64,000 bases of DNA from Thalassospira lucentensis (GCF_001613805.1 NZ_LPVY01000013.1:124001-188000); one strand, 5' to 3'. Numbered from the stretch's first letter, positions 1 to 9,708 are shown. Notes: generated by a model not told the origin, from the sequence alone. A program made the numbers and translations.

Positions 1-1
1 C

Positions 2-1621
2 CACACGCTGCTGCCGTCGTTTCGCACCAACGGCCTTTTGCCCGGTGCCGTCTGGAGCGAGGAACGCGAGGGGACCAATGGTATTGGCACCTGTATCGTC
101 GAAGGTCGTCCGATCACCATCCACAAGGACGAACATTTTCTGGCGCAACATGCGGTGCTGACCTGTACGGCGGCACCGGTGTTTGACCCTGAAGGGCAGG
201 TTTGTTCGGTCCTTGATGTTTCTGCCGTGCGCGACGACATCAAACGTACGGATTGTTTGCGGGTCCGAAGCCTGATTGCCGATTATGCCGATGCGCTTGA
301 ACGCATTCTGTTCTTTGATGAATGTGCATCCGATCTGATCCTGCACCTGCATCCCGATGCCCAGCATGTCGGATCGACCCGTGATGCCCTGATTTCCATC
401 GGCCCGGATGGCAATATCCGCGGTGCGACCTCGACCGCGCGCCGTTTGCTGGCAGCGGCGGATAATGCGCGCGATGTGCAATCGATGTTCGGTTTTGATC
501 TTGATGGTCTGATCACCACCCTTGGTGTGGGTGAGGAGACTTCGATCTCGGGATCGGCCAAGGCCCTGCCGGTCAATGGCGGGGGGCTTTTGTTCGGGCG
601 GGTAACATTGCCCGAAAAGCAGCGGCGCAAATTCATTTCGATGCGGCCCGCACCAGTATCGCGTCCGTCCACACGTTTGGGAGCGAACGAAACCGGTGAC
701 ATACCTGATCAGGACCCGGCAATCCGTCGTCTTTACAAGGTAGGCAGCAAACTTCTGACCAACCGTATCAATGTTCTGATGTCGGGCGAAACCGGCAGCG
801 GCAAGGAACATATGGCGCGTGCCATCCATGCGGCAGCGGTTGGCGCGCGCAAACCCTTTGTCGCGATCAATTGCGCGGCCCTTCCCGAAAGCCTGATCGA
901 AAGCGAATTGTTTGGTCATGCCGGTGGTGCCTTCACCGGGGCGGCACGCGATGGCTTTGGCGGGCGGATCAAGCAGGCTGATGGCGGGACGCTGTTTCTG
1001 GATGAAATCGGCGATATGCCACTATCGGCACAGGGACGGCTTTTGCGGGTGCTTGAACAGCGTACGGTTGAACCGCTGGGCAGTACCAAGTCCGTGCCGG
1101 TCAATTTCCGTCTGATTTGTGCCAGCAATGTCGATCTGACCCGTGCGGTGGCGGATGGCAAATTCCGCGAAGATCTGCTTTACCGGATCAAAGGGGCGCG
1201 GCTTTCCCTGCCAGCGCTTCGCGAACGGTCCGATCTGCCCGATCTCATCGCCCGGCTTCTTCGCGGTATTTCTGGCGATATGGCGGGGGATGTTCGTTGT
1301 TCGGACGATGTTCTTGAATTGCTGTCACGCCATGACTGGCCGGGCAATATCCGCGAACTGGTCAATGTCCTGCAATATGCCTGCGTCTTTGCCGAGGGTG
1401 GTTTGATCCTGAGGTCGCACCTGCCCGATGATTTCCACGAAACCGTCACGCGCGACCCGGCCCCTGCCGGATCAATCCTGAAACGGGCTGAAGCCGATGC
1501 ATTGCGTCAGGTGCTTGATGATCACCGCTGGCATATCAGCAAAACCGCCAAGGCGCTCGGCATCAGTCGCAATACGCTTTATCGCAAGATGGATCGGTTC
1601 GATATAAGGCGTGAAGCCTAG
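2..1621 (+). CDS. Sigma-54-dependent activator, AcoR/DhaR type (5' truncated by window)
   Basis: Reading is open from base 2, so the gene begins upstream of the window. The first part is a GAF-type sensor with the GTNGIGT motif typical of AcoR/DhaR regulators. The AAA+ domain follows, with Walker A GETGSGKE near nt 785-810 and an intact GAFTGA loop near nt 927-945, so it should contact sigma-54. A Fis-type helix-turn-helix lies at the C terminus (about nt 1525-1610). The stop codon overlaps the convergent Lrp gene by 4 bp within CTAG. Homologues activate acetoin, glycerol or alcohol catabolism genes; the target here is outside the window and cannot be named. Confidence 0.9.
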   Translation, partial: HTLLPSFRTNGLLPGAVWSEEREGTNGIGTCIVEGRPITIHKDEHFLAQHAVLTCTAAPVFDPEGQVCSVLDVSAVRDDIKRTDCLRVRSLIADYADALERILFFDECASDLILHLHPDAQHVGSTRDALISIGPDGNIRGATSTARRLLAAADNARDVQSMFGFDLDGLITTLGVGEETSISGSAKALPVNGGGLLFGRVTLPEKQRRKFISMRPAPVSRPSTRLGANETGDIPDQDPAIRRLYKVGSKLLTNRINVLMSGETGSGKEHMARAIHAAAVGARKPFVAINCAALPESLIESELFGHAGGAFTGAARDGFGGRIKQADGGTLFLDEIGDMPLSAQGRLLRVLEQRTVEPLGSTKSVPVNFRLICASNVDLTRAVADGKFREDLLYRIKGARLSLPALRERSDLPDLIARLLRGISGDMAGDVRCSDDVLELLSRHDWPGNIRELVNVLQYACVFAEGGLILRSHLPDDFHETVTRDPAPAGSILKRAEADALRQVLDDHRWHISKTAKALGISRNTLYRKMDRFDIRREA

Positions 1622-2130
1622 CCCTTAAGCACGCCGTCAAGTGGCGAGGGCGCGGTCAGGCTTTCGAGCGGATAGCCCGAAAATGTTTTGGTGCGTTCCA
1701 TCACCACATGGCCGCGGAAATGTTCGATCCCGATTTTGGCGGCCAGAAGCTTTTCTTTCAGCTGATTGAAATGCGCGATATCTCGGCAGATCATATCCAT
1801 CGTGTAATCGAACGGCCCGGCGATTTTGTAGCATGATATGACTTCGGGCACATCGGTGATCGCGGCTTCGAACCGTTTGAAATCATCGACCAGATGATTG
1901 CCCAGCGTGATTTCTGCCATGATGTGCAGGTTGGCGCCGATTTTATCAAGGTCGATTTCCGCCAGATACTGCGTGATCAGCCCGGCTTCCTCAAGCTTGC
2001 GCACCCGCTCCAGACAGGGTGATGGCGACAGATTGACCTCTTCTGAAAGATCAAGGTTCGAAATCCGGCCATTGGTTTGCAAAGCCTGCAGGATTTTGAT
2101 GAACAGTCGATCCAGTTTCAGCATGGTCAT
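1618..2130 (-). CDS. Lrp/AsnC family transcriptional regulator
   Basis: A 170-residue protein of normal Lrp/AsnC length. The N-terminal winged helix carries the family pattern LDRLFIKILQALQTNGRISN, and a C-terminal RAM ligand-binding domain includes the segment around YKIAGPFDY. It is divergent from the asparagine synthetase gene with 163 bp between starts, so control of asnB or autoregulation is plausible, but the ligand is not visible from sequence. The gene converges with the sigma-54 activator and overlaps its stop by 4 bp. A second possible start lies two codons downstream. Confidence 0.9.
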   Translation of the reverse strand: MTMLKLDRLFIKILQALQTNGRISNLDLSEEVNLSPSPCLERVRKLEEAGLITQYLAEIDLDKIGANLHIMAEITLGNHLVDDFKRFEAAITDVPEVISCYKIAGPFDYTMDMICRDIAHFNQLKEKLLAAKIGIEHFRGHVVMERTKTFSGYPLESLTAPSPLDGVLKG

Positions 2131-2293
2131 TCCAGCTTGATGGGCAATGCTGCCTGTTTATCACCGCTTGCCATTGCATGCGACCAAAATCCCCGAAACA
2201 AACTGCAAATCCGTGTCGGCAAGCCCATGATTTTGATTGTCGAACGCGTCCGGATCGTTTTTAAGTAGGGGCAAATAATAAAGGGATATTTTC

Positions 2294-4234
2294 ATGTGCG
2301 GCATCACCGGTCTGTGGCTCGGTCGCAATAGCGACGGCGATAAATTGTGCGACACCATTACGCGCATGACCGATGCATTGCTTCATCGCGGGCCCGATGG
2401 CGGCGATGTCTGGTGCGATAGCGATGCCGGACTGGCACTGGGGCAGCGTCGCCTTGCAATCATTGATCTTTCCGATGCCGGAAAACAGCCAATGCATTCG
2501 GCCGATGGCCGTTATGTCATGGTCTATAATGGCGAGGTCTATAACGCCGAAGACCTGCGTGCCAAACTGGCCGGTGAAAATATCGCGTGGCGTGGCCATT
2601 CCGACAGTGAAGTGATCCTTGAATGCATGGCGCGCTGGGGCGTGCGCGATACGGTCAAGCGCTTGATTGGCATGTTCGCCATCGCCCTTTGGGATAAAAA
2701 GACCGGCAAGCTGACGCTGGTGCGTGACCGTTTGGGGATCAAGCCGCTTTACTGGTCGCGTTTTGACGGCAATATCGCTTTTGCGTCAGAGCTTAAGGGC
2801 CTGATTGGCGGAAATGTCATTTCGCGCGAAGTCAATCGGACGGCCCTTGATGCCTATTTGCGGTTTGGCTATGTGCCATCAGGGCATTCGATCTATGCCC
2901 ATGCCAAAATGTTGCAGCCGGGACACATCCTTGAAATTGCGGATGAAGGACATGCGTCGGAATTTGCATATTGGTCGGTCGAAGATGCGGTTCTAAGCGG
3001 TCAGAACCATCATTGGAGTGGTGATGATCAAAGTGCGATTGACGCGCTTGAAGATTTGCTGCGCGATGCCGTTGAACGGCGCATGATTGCCGATGTGCCC
3101 CTGGGGGCGTTTCTTTCGGGCGGTATCGACTCCTCGACAATCGTTGCCCTAATGCAATCGATTTCAGACCGGCCGGTCAAAACATATTCCATCGGTTTCG
3201 ATCATGATGCCTATAACGAGGCGGCTTTTGCCGGTGAAGTCGCCAAGCATCTTGGTACCGACCATACCGAACTTTACGTCACTGCGCAGGATGCGCTTGA
3301 TCTGGTGCCGCGCCTTTCGGAAATCTATGATGAGCCGTTCTTTGACAGTTCATCCATCCCGACCAGCCTGATTTCGACCCTGACCCGCAAGGAAGTTACG
3401 GTTGCCCTTTCGGGGGATGGCGGGGATGAAACCTTTGGTGGTTATAATCGGTATCTGTGGGCGCGCCAGATCAGCAACGTCGCCAAAAATATCCCATTTG
3501 GGTCGTCGCTGGTGTCCAATGGGCTTATGGCGCTGTCGCCTGGGCAATGGGATGCGCTGATCGGTCTTTTGCCCGGCAAGCGCGGGACGGCGGCATTGGG
3601 CGACAAGATTCACAAGGTCGCACCACTTCTGTCGATCCGCGATGATCTGGATCGTTATCAGGCGTTGCTGTCGCTTTGGGACCCCGATGTCCTGATGGCT
3701 GATCGACCGGGTAATGCTCATAAGAAATTCCGCGTTCCGGGCGAAAAGTTCTGCCGTAACCGCAATCTTGATTATGTGTCCTCGATGCAGGTCATGGATA
3801 CGATGATGTATATGGTGGATGATGTTCTGACCAAGGTCGACCGGGCATCAATGGCAAGCTCGCTTGAAGTTCGTGTGCCTTTGATTGATCATCGCGTCAT
3901 CGAATTTGGCTGGCGTATGCCGACCCACCTTAAGCTGGATGGGGCGGTCGGCAAGGTCGCCCTTCGCAAAATCCTTTACAAATATGTTCCGCGCGAACTG
4001 ATCGACCGTCCCAAAACCGGTTTTGGCGTTCCACTGGCCGAATGGTTGCGCGGGCCGCTTAAGGAATGGGGGGGGGACCTTCTGGCACGCGATGCGCTAT
4101 ATTCTGATCTTGGCCTGAACCGTGCGGAAATCGACAAGCGCTTTAACGAGCACGTTTCAGGGCGGCGCAATTGGGCGCATCAGCTTTGGGCGATTGCCAT
4201 GCTGTCTGACTGGCAGCGTCGCTGGCTTGCCTGA
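2294..4234 (+). CDS. asnB: Asparagine synthase (glutamine-hydrolysing)
   Basis: Makes asparagine, or amidates a related carboxylate, from glutamine and ATP. The protein starts MCGITG, so Cys2 becomes the N-terminal nucleophile of the class II glutaminase domain. The synthetase domain carries the PP-loop SGGIDSS (about residue 275) and the SGDGGDE motif (about residue 375). At 646 residues it is longer than E. coli AsnB (about 554) and fits the AsnB group often found in exopolysaccharide or capsule loci, so the acceptor could be a surface sugar acid. A Shine-Dalgarno-like GGGA lies 7 nt upstream of the ATG. A strong terminator follows. Confidence 0.92.
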   Translation: MCGITGLWLGRNSDGDKLCDTITRMTDALLHRGPDGGDVWCDSDAGLALGQRRLAIIDLSDAGKQPMHSADGRYVMVYNGEVYNAEDLRAKLAGENIAWRGHSDSEVILECMARWGVRDTVKRLIGMFAIALWDKKTGKLTLVRDRLGIKPLYWSRFDGNIAFASELKGLIGGNVISREVNRTALDAYLRFGYVPSGHSIYAHAKMLQPGHILEIADEGHASEFAYWSVEDAVLSGQNHHWSGDDQSAIDALEDLLRDAVERRMIADVPLGAFLSGGIDSSTIVALMQSISDRPVKTYSIGFDHDAYNEAAFAGEVAKHLGTDHTELYVTAQDALDLVPRLSEIYDEPFFDSSSIPTSLISTLTRKEVTVALSGDGGDETFGGYNRYLWARQISNVAKNIPFGSSLVSNGLMALSPGQWDALIGLLPGKRGTAALGDKIHKVAPLLSIRDDLDRYQALLSLWDPDVLMADRPGNAHKKFRVPGEKFCRNRNLDYVSSMQVMDTMMYMVDDVLTKVDRASMASSLEVRVPLIDHRVIEFGWRMPTHLKLDGAVGKVALRKILYKYVPRELIDRPKTGFGVPLAEWLRGPLKEWGGDLLARDALYSDLGLNRAEIDKRFNEHVSGRRNWAHQLWAIAMLSDWQRRWLA

Positions 4235-4268
4235 TTCCGTCTTCATATTCCGGCTTCTGAAGCATCCC

Positions 4269-4296
4269 AACACCCCGTCCTCTGGCGGGGTGTTTT
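4269..4296 (+). terminator. Rho-independent terminator after asnB
   Basis: A perfect 9-bp stem (AACACCCCG / CGGGGTGTT) with an 8-nt loop, followed by a short T-rich stretch, 35 bp after the asnB stop. Confidence 0.85.
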
Positions 4297-4431
4297 CGTA
4301 TGTGCCGCAAATAAATCTGTTCATATTTTTCAAAATCGAAATTTTTGCATAAATTCTCCCGATGTTTAAGAGGAGTAAGTGTGGTGTCAGGTATCATGTG
4401 ACTACAAATTGTCACAATTCAGCGCTTGAAA

Positions 4432-4443
4432 ATTTTCGAAAAT
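4432..4443. promoter_or_regulatory. Candidate GlpR/DeoR-family operator upstream of glpD
   Basis: The perfect 12-bp palindrome ATTTTCGAAAAT sits 48 bp before the glpD start in an AT-rich promoter region. TTTTCG-type half sites are typical of GlpR/DeoR-family regulators, and the window encodes a GlpR-like repressor at 22192-22965 whose own intergenic region has related TTTCG/CGAAA sites. Binding is inferred. Confidence 0.45.
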
Positions 4444-4490
4444 GAAATATTTTATGGTCAATATCGAAACTAAAACGCGGAATTCATGCC

Positions 4491-6029
4491 ATGCAGAACC
4501 ATTCGGAATATGACCTGATCATCGTCGGAGGCGGAATCAACGGGGCGGGGATCGCCCGTGATGCGGCCGGTCGCGGGCTGAAGGTCCTGCTGTGCGAAAT
4601 GAACGATCTGGCAAGTGCCACGTCTTCGGCCAGTACCAAGCTGATCCATGGCGGCCTGCGTTATCTTGAACATTATGAATTCCGTCTGGTTCGCGAGGCG
4701 CTGAGCGAACGCGAAGTCCTTTTGGGCAATGCGCCGCATATCATCTGGCCGCTGCGGTTTGTTCTGCCCCATGTTCCTGGCCTGCGCCCGGCATGGATGA
4801 TCCGCCTTGGCCTGTTTTTGTATGATCATCTTGGTGGCCGTAAAAAACTGCCGGGAAGCGAAGGTATCTCCCTGCGCAAGCACGTTGCGGGGCAGCCGCT
4901 CAAGGCCGGGATGGAAAAGGCATTTGTCTATTCCGATTGCTGGGTCGATGATGCGCGGCTTGTGGTCCTGAACGCCATGGATGCCCGCGAATGCGGTGCC
5001 GAAATCCTGACACGCACCCGATGTGTCGGTGCAACCCAGCAGGATGGCAAATGGCAGGTGATCCTGCATGATCGCGATAGCGGTGCCGAGCGCATTGTTG
5101 GTGGTAAGATGCTGATCAATGCCGCCGGGCCGTGGTGTGCTTCGCTGATCGATCCTGAAAACGGTGTGGTTAAGGCCGAAACCAAGGCGAACATCCGTCT
5201 GGTCAAGGGGAGCCATATCGTGGTTCCGAAACTGTTCGATCATGATCATTGCTACATTTTCCAGAACCCGGATGGTCGCATCGTTTTCGCCATTCCCTAT
5301 CAGGATGATTTTAGCCTGATCGGTACCACCGATGTCGATTTTACCGGCGACCCGGCCAAGGTTGAAATCAGTGCTGACGAAGTCGATTACCTATGTAAGC
5401 TGGCTGGTGATTATTTCGAAACGCCGATTTCGGCGATGGATGTTGTCTGGTCCTATTCCGGTGTGCGCCCGCTGTATGCGGGAGATGGCGAAGTTACCAA
5501 CGCCTCGAAAGTCTCGCGCGATTATACGCTGAAACTTGAATCCGGGCGGGGCAAAGCCCCGGCGCTGCATGTGTTCGGCGGTAAAATCACCACCTATCGC
5601 AAACTGGCCGAACATGCCTTGCAACTGATTTCAAAACAGCTTGGCGTGGCCGATCGTCCCTGGACTTCGGGCGAGGTTCTGCCCGGTGGTGATTTGCCCG
5701 ATAGATCCTTTGAAAAGGCCCTGCAATCCTATGGTATCCGTTATGACTGGTTGCCAGCCGCAACCCTGAAACGATTGGTTCGCGCCTATGGCAGCCGGAT
5801 CGAAAAGCTGCTTGATGGTTGCAACAGCATCGCTGACCTTGGCGTTTGTTATGGTCATGATTTGTATGAAGCCGAAGTCCGTTACCTGATTGATCAGGAA
5901 TGGGTGCGTGGCGTAGAAGACCTTGTCTGGCGTCGTTCGAAACTTGGTTTGCGCCTGACAGAAGATCAGATTGCCGTGCTGCGCAAACGTCTGGCATCGG
6001 TAAAATCGGATCGGATTGCGGCCCAATAA
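4491..6029 (+). CDS. glpD: Glycerol-3-phosphate dehydrogenase, aerobic
   Basis: FAD enzyme that oxidises sn-glycerol-3-phosphate to dihydroxyacetone phosphate and passes electrons to quinone at the inner membrane face. The N terminus has the dinucleotide-binding GGGINGAG motif near residue 13, followed by the GlpD signature around STKLIHGGLRYLE (about residues 49-61). At 512 residues it matches the family. No glpK or glpF is adjacent, so it stands alone here. The palindrome just upstream suggests repression by a GlpR-like protein. Confidence 0.95.
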   Translation: MQNHSEYDLIIVGGGINGAGIARDAAGRGLKVLLCEMNDLASATSSASTKLIHGGLRYLEHYEFRLVREALSEREVLLGNAPHIIWPLRFVLPHVPGLRPAWMIRLGLFLYDHLGGRKKLPGSEGISLRKHVAGQPLKAGMEKAFVYSDCWVDDARLVVLNAMDARECGAEILTRTRCVGATQQDGKWQVILHDRDSGAERIVGGKMLINAAGPWCASLIDPENGVVKAETKANIRLVKGSHIVVPKLFDHDHCYIFQNPDGRIVFAIPYQDDFSLIGTTDVDFTGDPAKVEISADEVDYLCKLAGDYFETPISAMDVVWSYSGVRPLYAGDGEVTNASKVSRDYTLKLESGRGKAPALHVFGGKITTYRKLAEHALQLISKQLGVADRPWTSGEVLPGGDLPDRSFEKALQSYGIRYDWLPAATLKRLVRAYGSRIEKLLDGCNSIADLGVCYGHDLYEAEVRYLIDQEWVRGVEDLVWRRSKLGLRLTEDQIAVLRKRLASVKSDRIAAQ

Positions 6030-6039
6030 TCTGCAGGAA

Positions 6040-6159
6040 TTATCGTTCCGCGATTTCACTGCGTAACTGCGCCAGTAAATCGCGGAATTCCTGTTTGCGC
6101 GATGGGGTAATGTCGTGCCGATATGCGCATCCTTTCGTGCCAGTTCGGGGCGGGCACAT
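6040..6159 (-). CDS. Candidate 39-residue small protein
   Basis: A short reading frame convergent with glpD encodes a Cys-, Arg-rich N-terminal part and a C-terminal amphipathic, helix-like stretch (EFRDLLAQLRSEIAER). Third codon positions are GC-rich, as in real genes here, but no good Shine-Dalgarno is seen and the same bases form the inverted repeat at 6046-6087. Function unknown; it may be a remnant or spurious. Confidence 0.3.
   Translation of the reverse strand: MCPPRTGTKGCAYRHDITPSRKQEFRDLLAQLRSEIAER
6046..6087. terminator. Inverted repeat after glpD
   Basis: A perfect 11-bp inverted repeat (TTCCGCGATTT / AAATCGCGGAA) with a 20-nt loop starts 17 bp after the glpD stop. There is no T tract, so it is a weak terminator candidate or an mRNA 3' stabiliser. 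It overlaps the small minus-strand reading frame. Confidence 0.4.
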
Positions 6160-6241
6160 CGGGGTAATCCAGTCTGATCTATACGCGGGGTTGCTGTGTG
6201 CTATGATGGCATATCAATAGTTTATGGCAGGTTCCGTGCCG

Positions 6242-8053
6242 ATGTCATTCCTTCGCTTATCTGCCTTTTTATCCGTTCTGACAGTTCTGCTGGCCGTTCT
6301 TCCGATGCGCGGCATTCTTGCGGCAGCCAATGATCCCGCGGTGTCGGAATTGCATCCGGGCTGGATGGCGATTGGTCTTTTGGGCGGGCTTGCCCTTTTC
6401 CTGTATGGCATGGATCATCTGGCGACCGCGCTTAAAACGCTGGCCGGGGGACGGTTGCGCGCGATCCTTGCGAAAATGACGCGAAACCGGTTTATGGCGG
6501 CCCTTTCCGGTGCGACGATTACCGGACTTGTCCAGTCTTCCAGTGTTACCACCGTTCTGGTGGTCGGTTTTGTATCGGCCGGGTTGATGGGGTTCGGGCA
6601 ATCGATTGCGGTGATCATGGGGGCGAATGTCGGCAGTACGCTGACCGCACAGATTATTGCCTTTCGGATTGATGCAATCGCACCGCTGATGATTGCGGTC
6701 GGTTTTGGCGTCATGAGCTTCGTTCCCCATCGTGGTTGGTCGCTTGCCGGGCGGGCGTTGCTGGGAACGGGGCTTTTGTTCTTTGGCATGGGCATGATGA
6801 GCGATGCGATGGAACCGCTTCGCACCTATGCGCCCTTCATTGATCTGATGGCGCAAATGACCAATCCGCTGATCGGGATTTTGATTGCCGCGCTCTTTAC
6901 CGCACTGGTGCAATCAAGCGCGGCAACAACCGGGATTGTCATTGTGCTGGCCGGGCAGGGGCTGGTGCCGCTGGAAGGCGGAATTGCCCTGATCTTCGGG
7001 GCGAATATCGGTACCTGTGTCACAGCGCTTCTGGTGACAATCGGCAAGAACCGCGATGCGATGCGTACCGCCCTTGGGCATGTGTTCTTTAACGTGGTCG
7101 GGGTGTTGATCTGGTTGCCGTTTATTCCGCAACTGGCCGATATCGTGCGTGTCATATCGCTGGGTGAAAACGGTGGGCAGGTTGATATTGCGCGTGAAAT
7201 TGCCAATGCGCACAGCATTTTCAACATTGCCAATGTGGTAATCATGATCGGTTTCGTGCCATGGATTGCACGGTTGATCGAAAAATGCGTGCCAGTGCAC
7301 GATGTGTTTGAACCCCCGCTTGATCCTGCGCCAAAATTTCTGGTCGATGACATTGCCGATACCCCGTCTGCCGCGCTGATGCTGCTGCGTAACGAGGTCA
7401 TGCATATGGGCGATATCGTGTGCGATGTTGTAAGGCGTGGGCGTGAAACCATGCAAAACCCGACACTTGAGAAACTTGAAAAGATTGCCGAGCTTGATGA
7501 CGGGGTTGATAGCCTTCAGGATGCGATTGCGCGGTTTGCCGGAAAACTGCGCCATTCGGAATTGCTGCCATCGGATCAGAACCGGCTGTTAAACAAGCTT
7601 GCGATCAGCAATCATCTGGAGGCTATCGGCGATATTATCAGCGAGGAAATGACCGAACTGGTTGGCAGATTGTTAGCCGAACGCAATCTGCCATTATTAG
7701 ATAGCCGTGAAAAAATGTCCGAATTATTCACTTTTTCTGAAGAATGCCTCAAGCAGGCACTGACGGCCTTTGCCAGTGATGATGTCGAAGCCGCCAATCG
7801 TGTGTTGGCCCGCAAGGGCGAGTTCATCGAAAAAATGGATGTTACCCTGCGCCGCATCAGCGACGAGATCGGCCCAAGAGATGCCGATATCCGCCGTTAC
7901 CGCACAGAAGTTGCGCTGGTCGAGCGTATCAACCGCTTATATGAACGTGCACGCCGCATTGCGCGGGCGTCGCTGGCGATTACGCGCGATGATCGAAGCG
8001 ACAACAGCAACAGCCCGGAACGAACGCCGCACGGGCAGCCGGTGGCACCTTAA
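6242..8053 (+). CDS. Na+/phosphate cotransporter family protein (NptA-type, PhoU-like tail)
   Basis: An inner-membrane symporter with the duplicated NaPi-II core: both halves show the QSSS/QSSAA-type motif (GLVQSSSVT near residue 100, LVQSSAATT near residue 225), which forms the substrate site in this family. Many hydrophobic helices fill residues 1-360; the last about 220 residues are a soluble helical PhoU-like domain. The start at 6242 is preferred because GGCAGG lies 10 nt upstream; an in-frame ATG at 6224 would add six residues. Expected role is phosphate uptake or export; no pho genes adjoin it. Confidence 0.88.
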   Translation: MSFLRLSAFLSVLTVLLAVLPMRGILAAANDPAVSELHPGWMAIGLLGGLALFLYGMDHLATALKTLAGGRLRAILAKMTRNRFMAALSGATITGLVQSSSVTTVLVVGFVSAGLMGFGQSIAVIMGANVGSTLTAQIIAFRIDAIAPLMIAVGFGVMSFVPHRGWSLAGRALLGTGLLFFGMGMMSDAMEPLRTYAPFIDLMAQMTNPLIGILIAALFTALVQSSAATTGIVIVLAGQGLVPLEGGIALIFGANIGTCVTALLVTIGKNRDAMRTALGHVFFNVVGVLIWLPFIPQLADIVRVISLGENGGQVDIAREIANAHSIFNIANVVIMIGFVPWIARLIEKCVPVHDVFEPPLDPAPKFLVDDIADTPSAALMLLRNEVMHMGDIVCDVVRRGRETMQNPTLEKLEKIAELDDGVDSLQDAIARFAGKLRHSELLPSDQNRLLNKLAISNHLEAIGDIISEEMTELVGRLLAERNLPLLDSREKMSELFTFSEECLKQALTAFASDDVEAANRVLARKGEFIEKMDVTLRRISDEIGPRDADIRRYRTEVALVERINRLYERARRIARASLAITRDDRSDNSNSPERTPHGQPVAP

Positions 8054-8069
8054 CAACTGTTTCTTTTTC

Positions 8070-8522
8070 TCAGCGGTCAGCGGGCGGGATATCGATGTCT
8101 TTTTGCATGACGGTGACATCAAGTGCGCGATAGCCAAGATGGCGATAGAAATCCTGCATCGCGCTGTTTTCTGATCGCACCATCAACTGCATCCGCCAGA
8201 CCCCACGGTTACGCAGCCAGTCCTCGCCGATGGCAACCAGCTTTTTGCCAAGCCCTTTTTTCTGATGGCTCGGCGCGACGGCCAGATAATAAATCCAGCC
8301 GCGATGCCCGTCATGGCCGACCATCACGGTGGCGATGATAGCATTGTTGATATCATCCCATACCATCAGGGTCGAATTGCGATCCGAAAGTGCAAAACGC
8401 ACATCCCATTCCGGCGGATTATAGGGGCGATAAAGCCCGGTTTCCTGCCAAAGTTTTGTGATCGCGGGAATGTCGGTTTCAAGGGCGGTACGTGGGGTGG
8501 GCAAAAGGTTGGTGGCGGTCAT
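8070..8522 (-). CDS. GNAT family N-acetyltransferase
   Basis: A 150-residue single-domain GNAT enzyme that transfers an acetyl group from acetyl-CoA to an unknown amine. The acetyl-CoA loop is visible as VAPSHQKKGLGKKL (about residues 85-98) and the C-terminal strand as NSAMQDFYRHLGYR. Size and layout resemble the YpeA group of uncharacterised acetyltransferases. It converges with the Na/Pi transporter gene, 16 bp apart. Confidence 0.85.
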   Translation of the reverse strand: MTATNLLPTPRTALETDIPAITKLWQETGLYRPYNPPEWDVRFALSDRNSTLMVWDDINNAIIATVMVGHDGHRGWIYYLAVAPSHQKKGLGKKLVAIGEDWLRNRGVWRMQLMVRSENSAMQDFYRHLGYRALDVTVMQKDIDIPPADR

Positions 8523-8847
8523 GACGCAGCTTCTTGGTTTCTAAAAACGCAGAATGATCAGGGATCTGAAGCGCGTCAAACCAAAATTGATGTGAAATGG
8601 CGGTATCGGAGATGTTTGAGGCATCAAATCAGAGTGTCGATTGATCGGGGCAGTGAATCCGGGGAAGGAATGGGTATGGCCGGTCGGGAGATCGACAGGT
8701 AGGCCCAAAAAAGTGGCGCCCCCGGGGGAATGTTGGGGGCGCCAGTGTTGTCCGGGCTATCGGTTGGGTGGGGGAAAGAACCCGGACAAAGGGAGTTGGG
8801 TCGAAGGAATTCCAGGGAACAGTTCGGACCGTTCGGGCCGGTCGCGG
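8523..8847. other. Intergenic region, no gene seen
   Basis: Between the GNAT gene and the secreted His-rich protein gene. It holds the minus-strand terminator at 8706-8744 and presumably the GNAT promoter. No coding frame with supporting features was found. Confidence 0.6.
8706..8744 (-). terminator. Rho-independent terminator, minus strand
   Basis: A perfect 10-bp stem (TGGCGCCCCC / GGGGGCGCCA, 8714-8744) followed on the minus strand by CTTTTTT. It lies about 100 bp past the stop of the gene at 8848-9498. Confidence 0.8.
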
Positions 8848-9498
8848 TTAGCTGATCGGACGGCCGGTTACGCGGCTGAGTTCCATTTCGCGCACGATAT
8901 CGCCAGCTTTGTTGGTGACGGTCGCCATATAAGTGCCGCGTGGTGTTTCCTTGATTTCGCCCAGTGTCAGTTCGCCGCCGCCAAACCGGATCACCATGGC
9001 ACTGGCAAGAAGGGTCATCTGTTCGGTGGTGAAGCGACGGTCAAAGCGGTCTTCACGGTCGGGTTTGGGCATCATGCGGTGCATGTCACGCATCTCGCCA
9101 CGATTCGGGCGACCCGATTTGGCATCGAAGGTTACGGTATCGACGACATCGCCATTGGTATTCAGCAGGGTAATTTCGATTTCCTTGCCGTCATCGACCA
9201 GTTCGACATCGCCGGTTTTAAGATCGGTGGCGCCACGACGCAGAAGCATCGCATCGACCAGAATACGGGCCTCGTCAATGGTCAGCGGGCTGGTGCGGCG
9301 CATGCCGTGTTTACCGTGCATGCCCTTGTGATGGTCGCCGTCATGTTTACCGAATTTCGGACCATCGCCGCGGTCATCGTCACTCATCTGCCAGGGGCGA
9401 TAATCGCCGCCCGATGCAAGGGCGGTTGCAAACGGGGTTGCGACAATGCTGGTCGCGATCAGAAGGGATGCGATTTTAAGTTTGCTGTTACGGGTCAT
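8848..9498 (-). CDS. Secreted His-rich protein with PepSY-like repeats
   Basis: The start at 9498 has AGAGG 6-8 nt upstream and gives a clear signal peptide (KLKIASLLIATSIVATPFA, cleavage near ALA-S). After it comes a His/Asp/Gly-rich stretch (about residues 40-65) likely to bind metal or charge, then two similar alpha+beta segments, each with a hydrophobic helix and a GD-x-V strand, resembling PepSY-type folds. Length 216. It is divergent from the response regulator gene with 210 bp between starts, so it is probably a target or accessory of that two-component system. Exact function unknown. Confidence 0.7.
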   Translation of the reverse strand: MTRNSKLKIASLLIATSIVATPFATALASGGDYRPWQMSDDDRGDGPKFGKHDGDHHKGMHGKHGMRRTSPLTIDEARILVDAMLLRRGATDLKTGDVELVDDGKEIEITLLNTNGDVVDTVTFDAKSGRPNRGEMRDMHRMMPKPDREDRFDRRFTTEQMTLLASAMVIRFGGGELTLGEIKETPRGTYMATVTNKAGDIVREMELSRVTGRPIS

Positions 9499-9708
9499 AG
9501 GGGCCTCTTTTCGTTGGGGGACGTTTTGTTTGGCTGAGGCCTTTATGACGCTGATTTGTCGCGAAATGATCCCGGTAAACCGGGGAAATGGTCGCAATGT
9601 CTACCAAAACGGGTTTTTGCGACAATCTGATACAAATTGCTGTTTTTGATGGGACATCCGGCGCGATAAGCTGAGATCAGAGATTATCGAAAACACAGGC
9701 ACAGCTTA

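Noticed and set aside
4411..4438. GTCACAA on the plus strand upstream of glpD
   Set aside because: No CGTC 14 nt downstream; single half-match outside the locus.
8641..9537. 298-codon plus-strand frame opposite the secreted His-rich protein gene
   Set aside because: The minus-strand gene has a signal peptide, a Shine-Dalgarno and a terminator; the plus frame has none of these.
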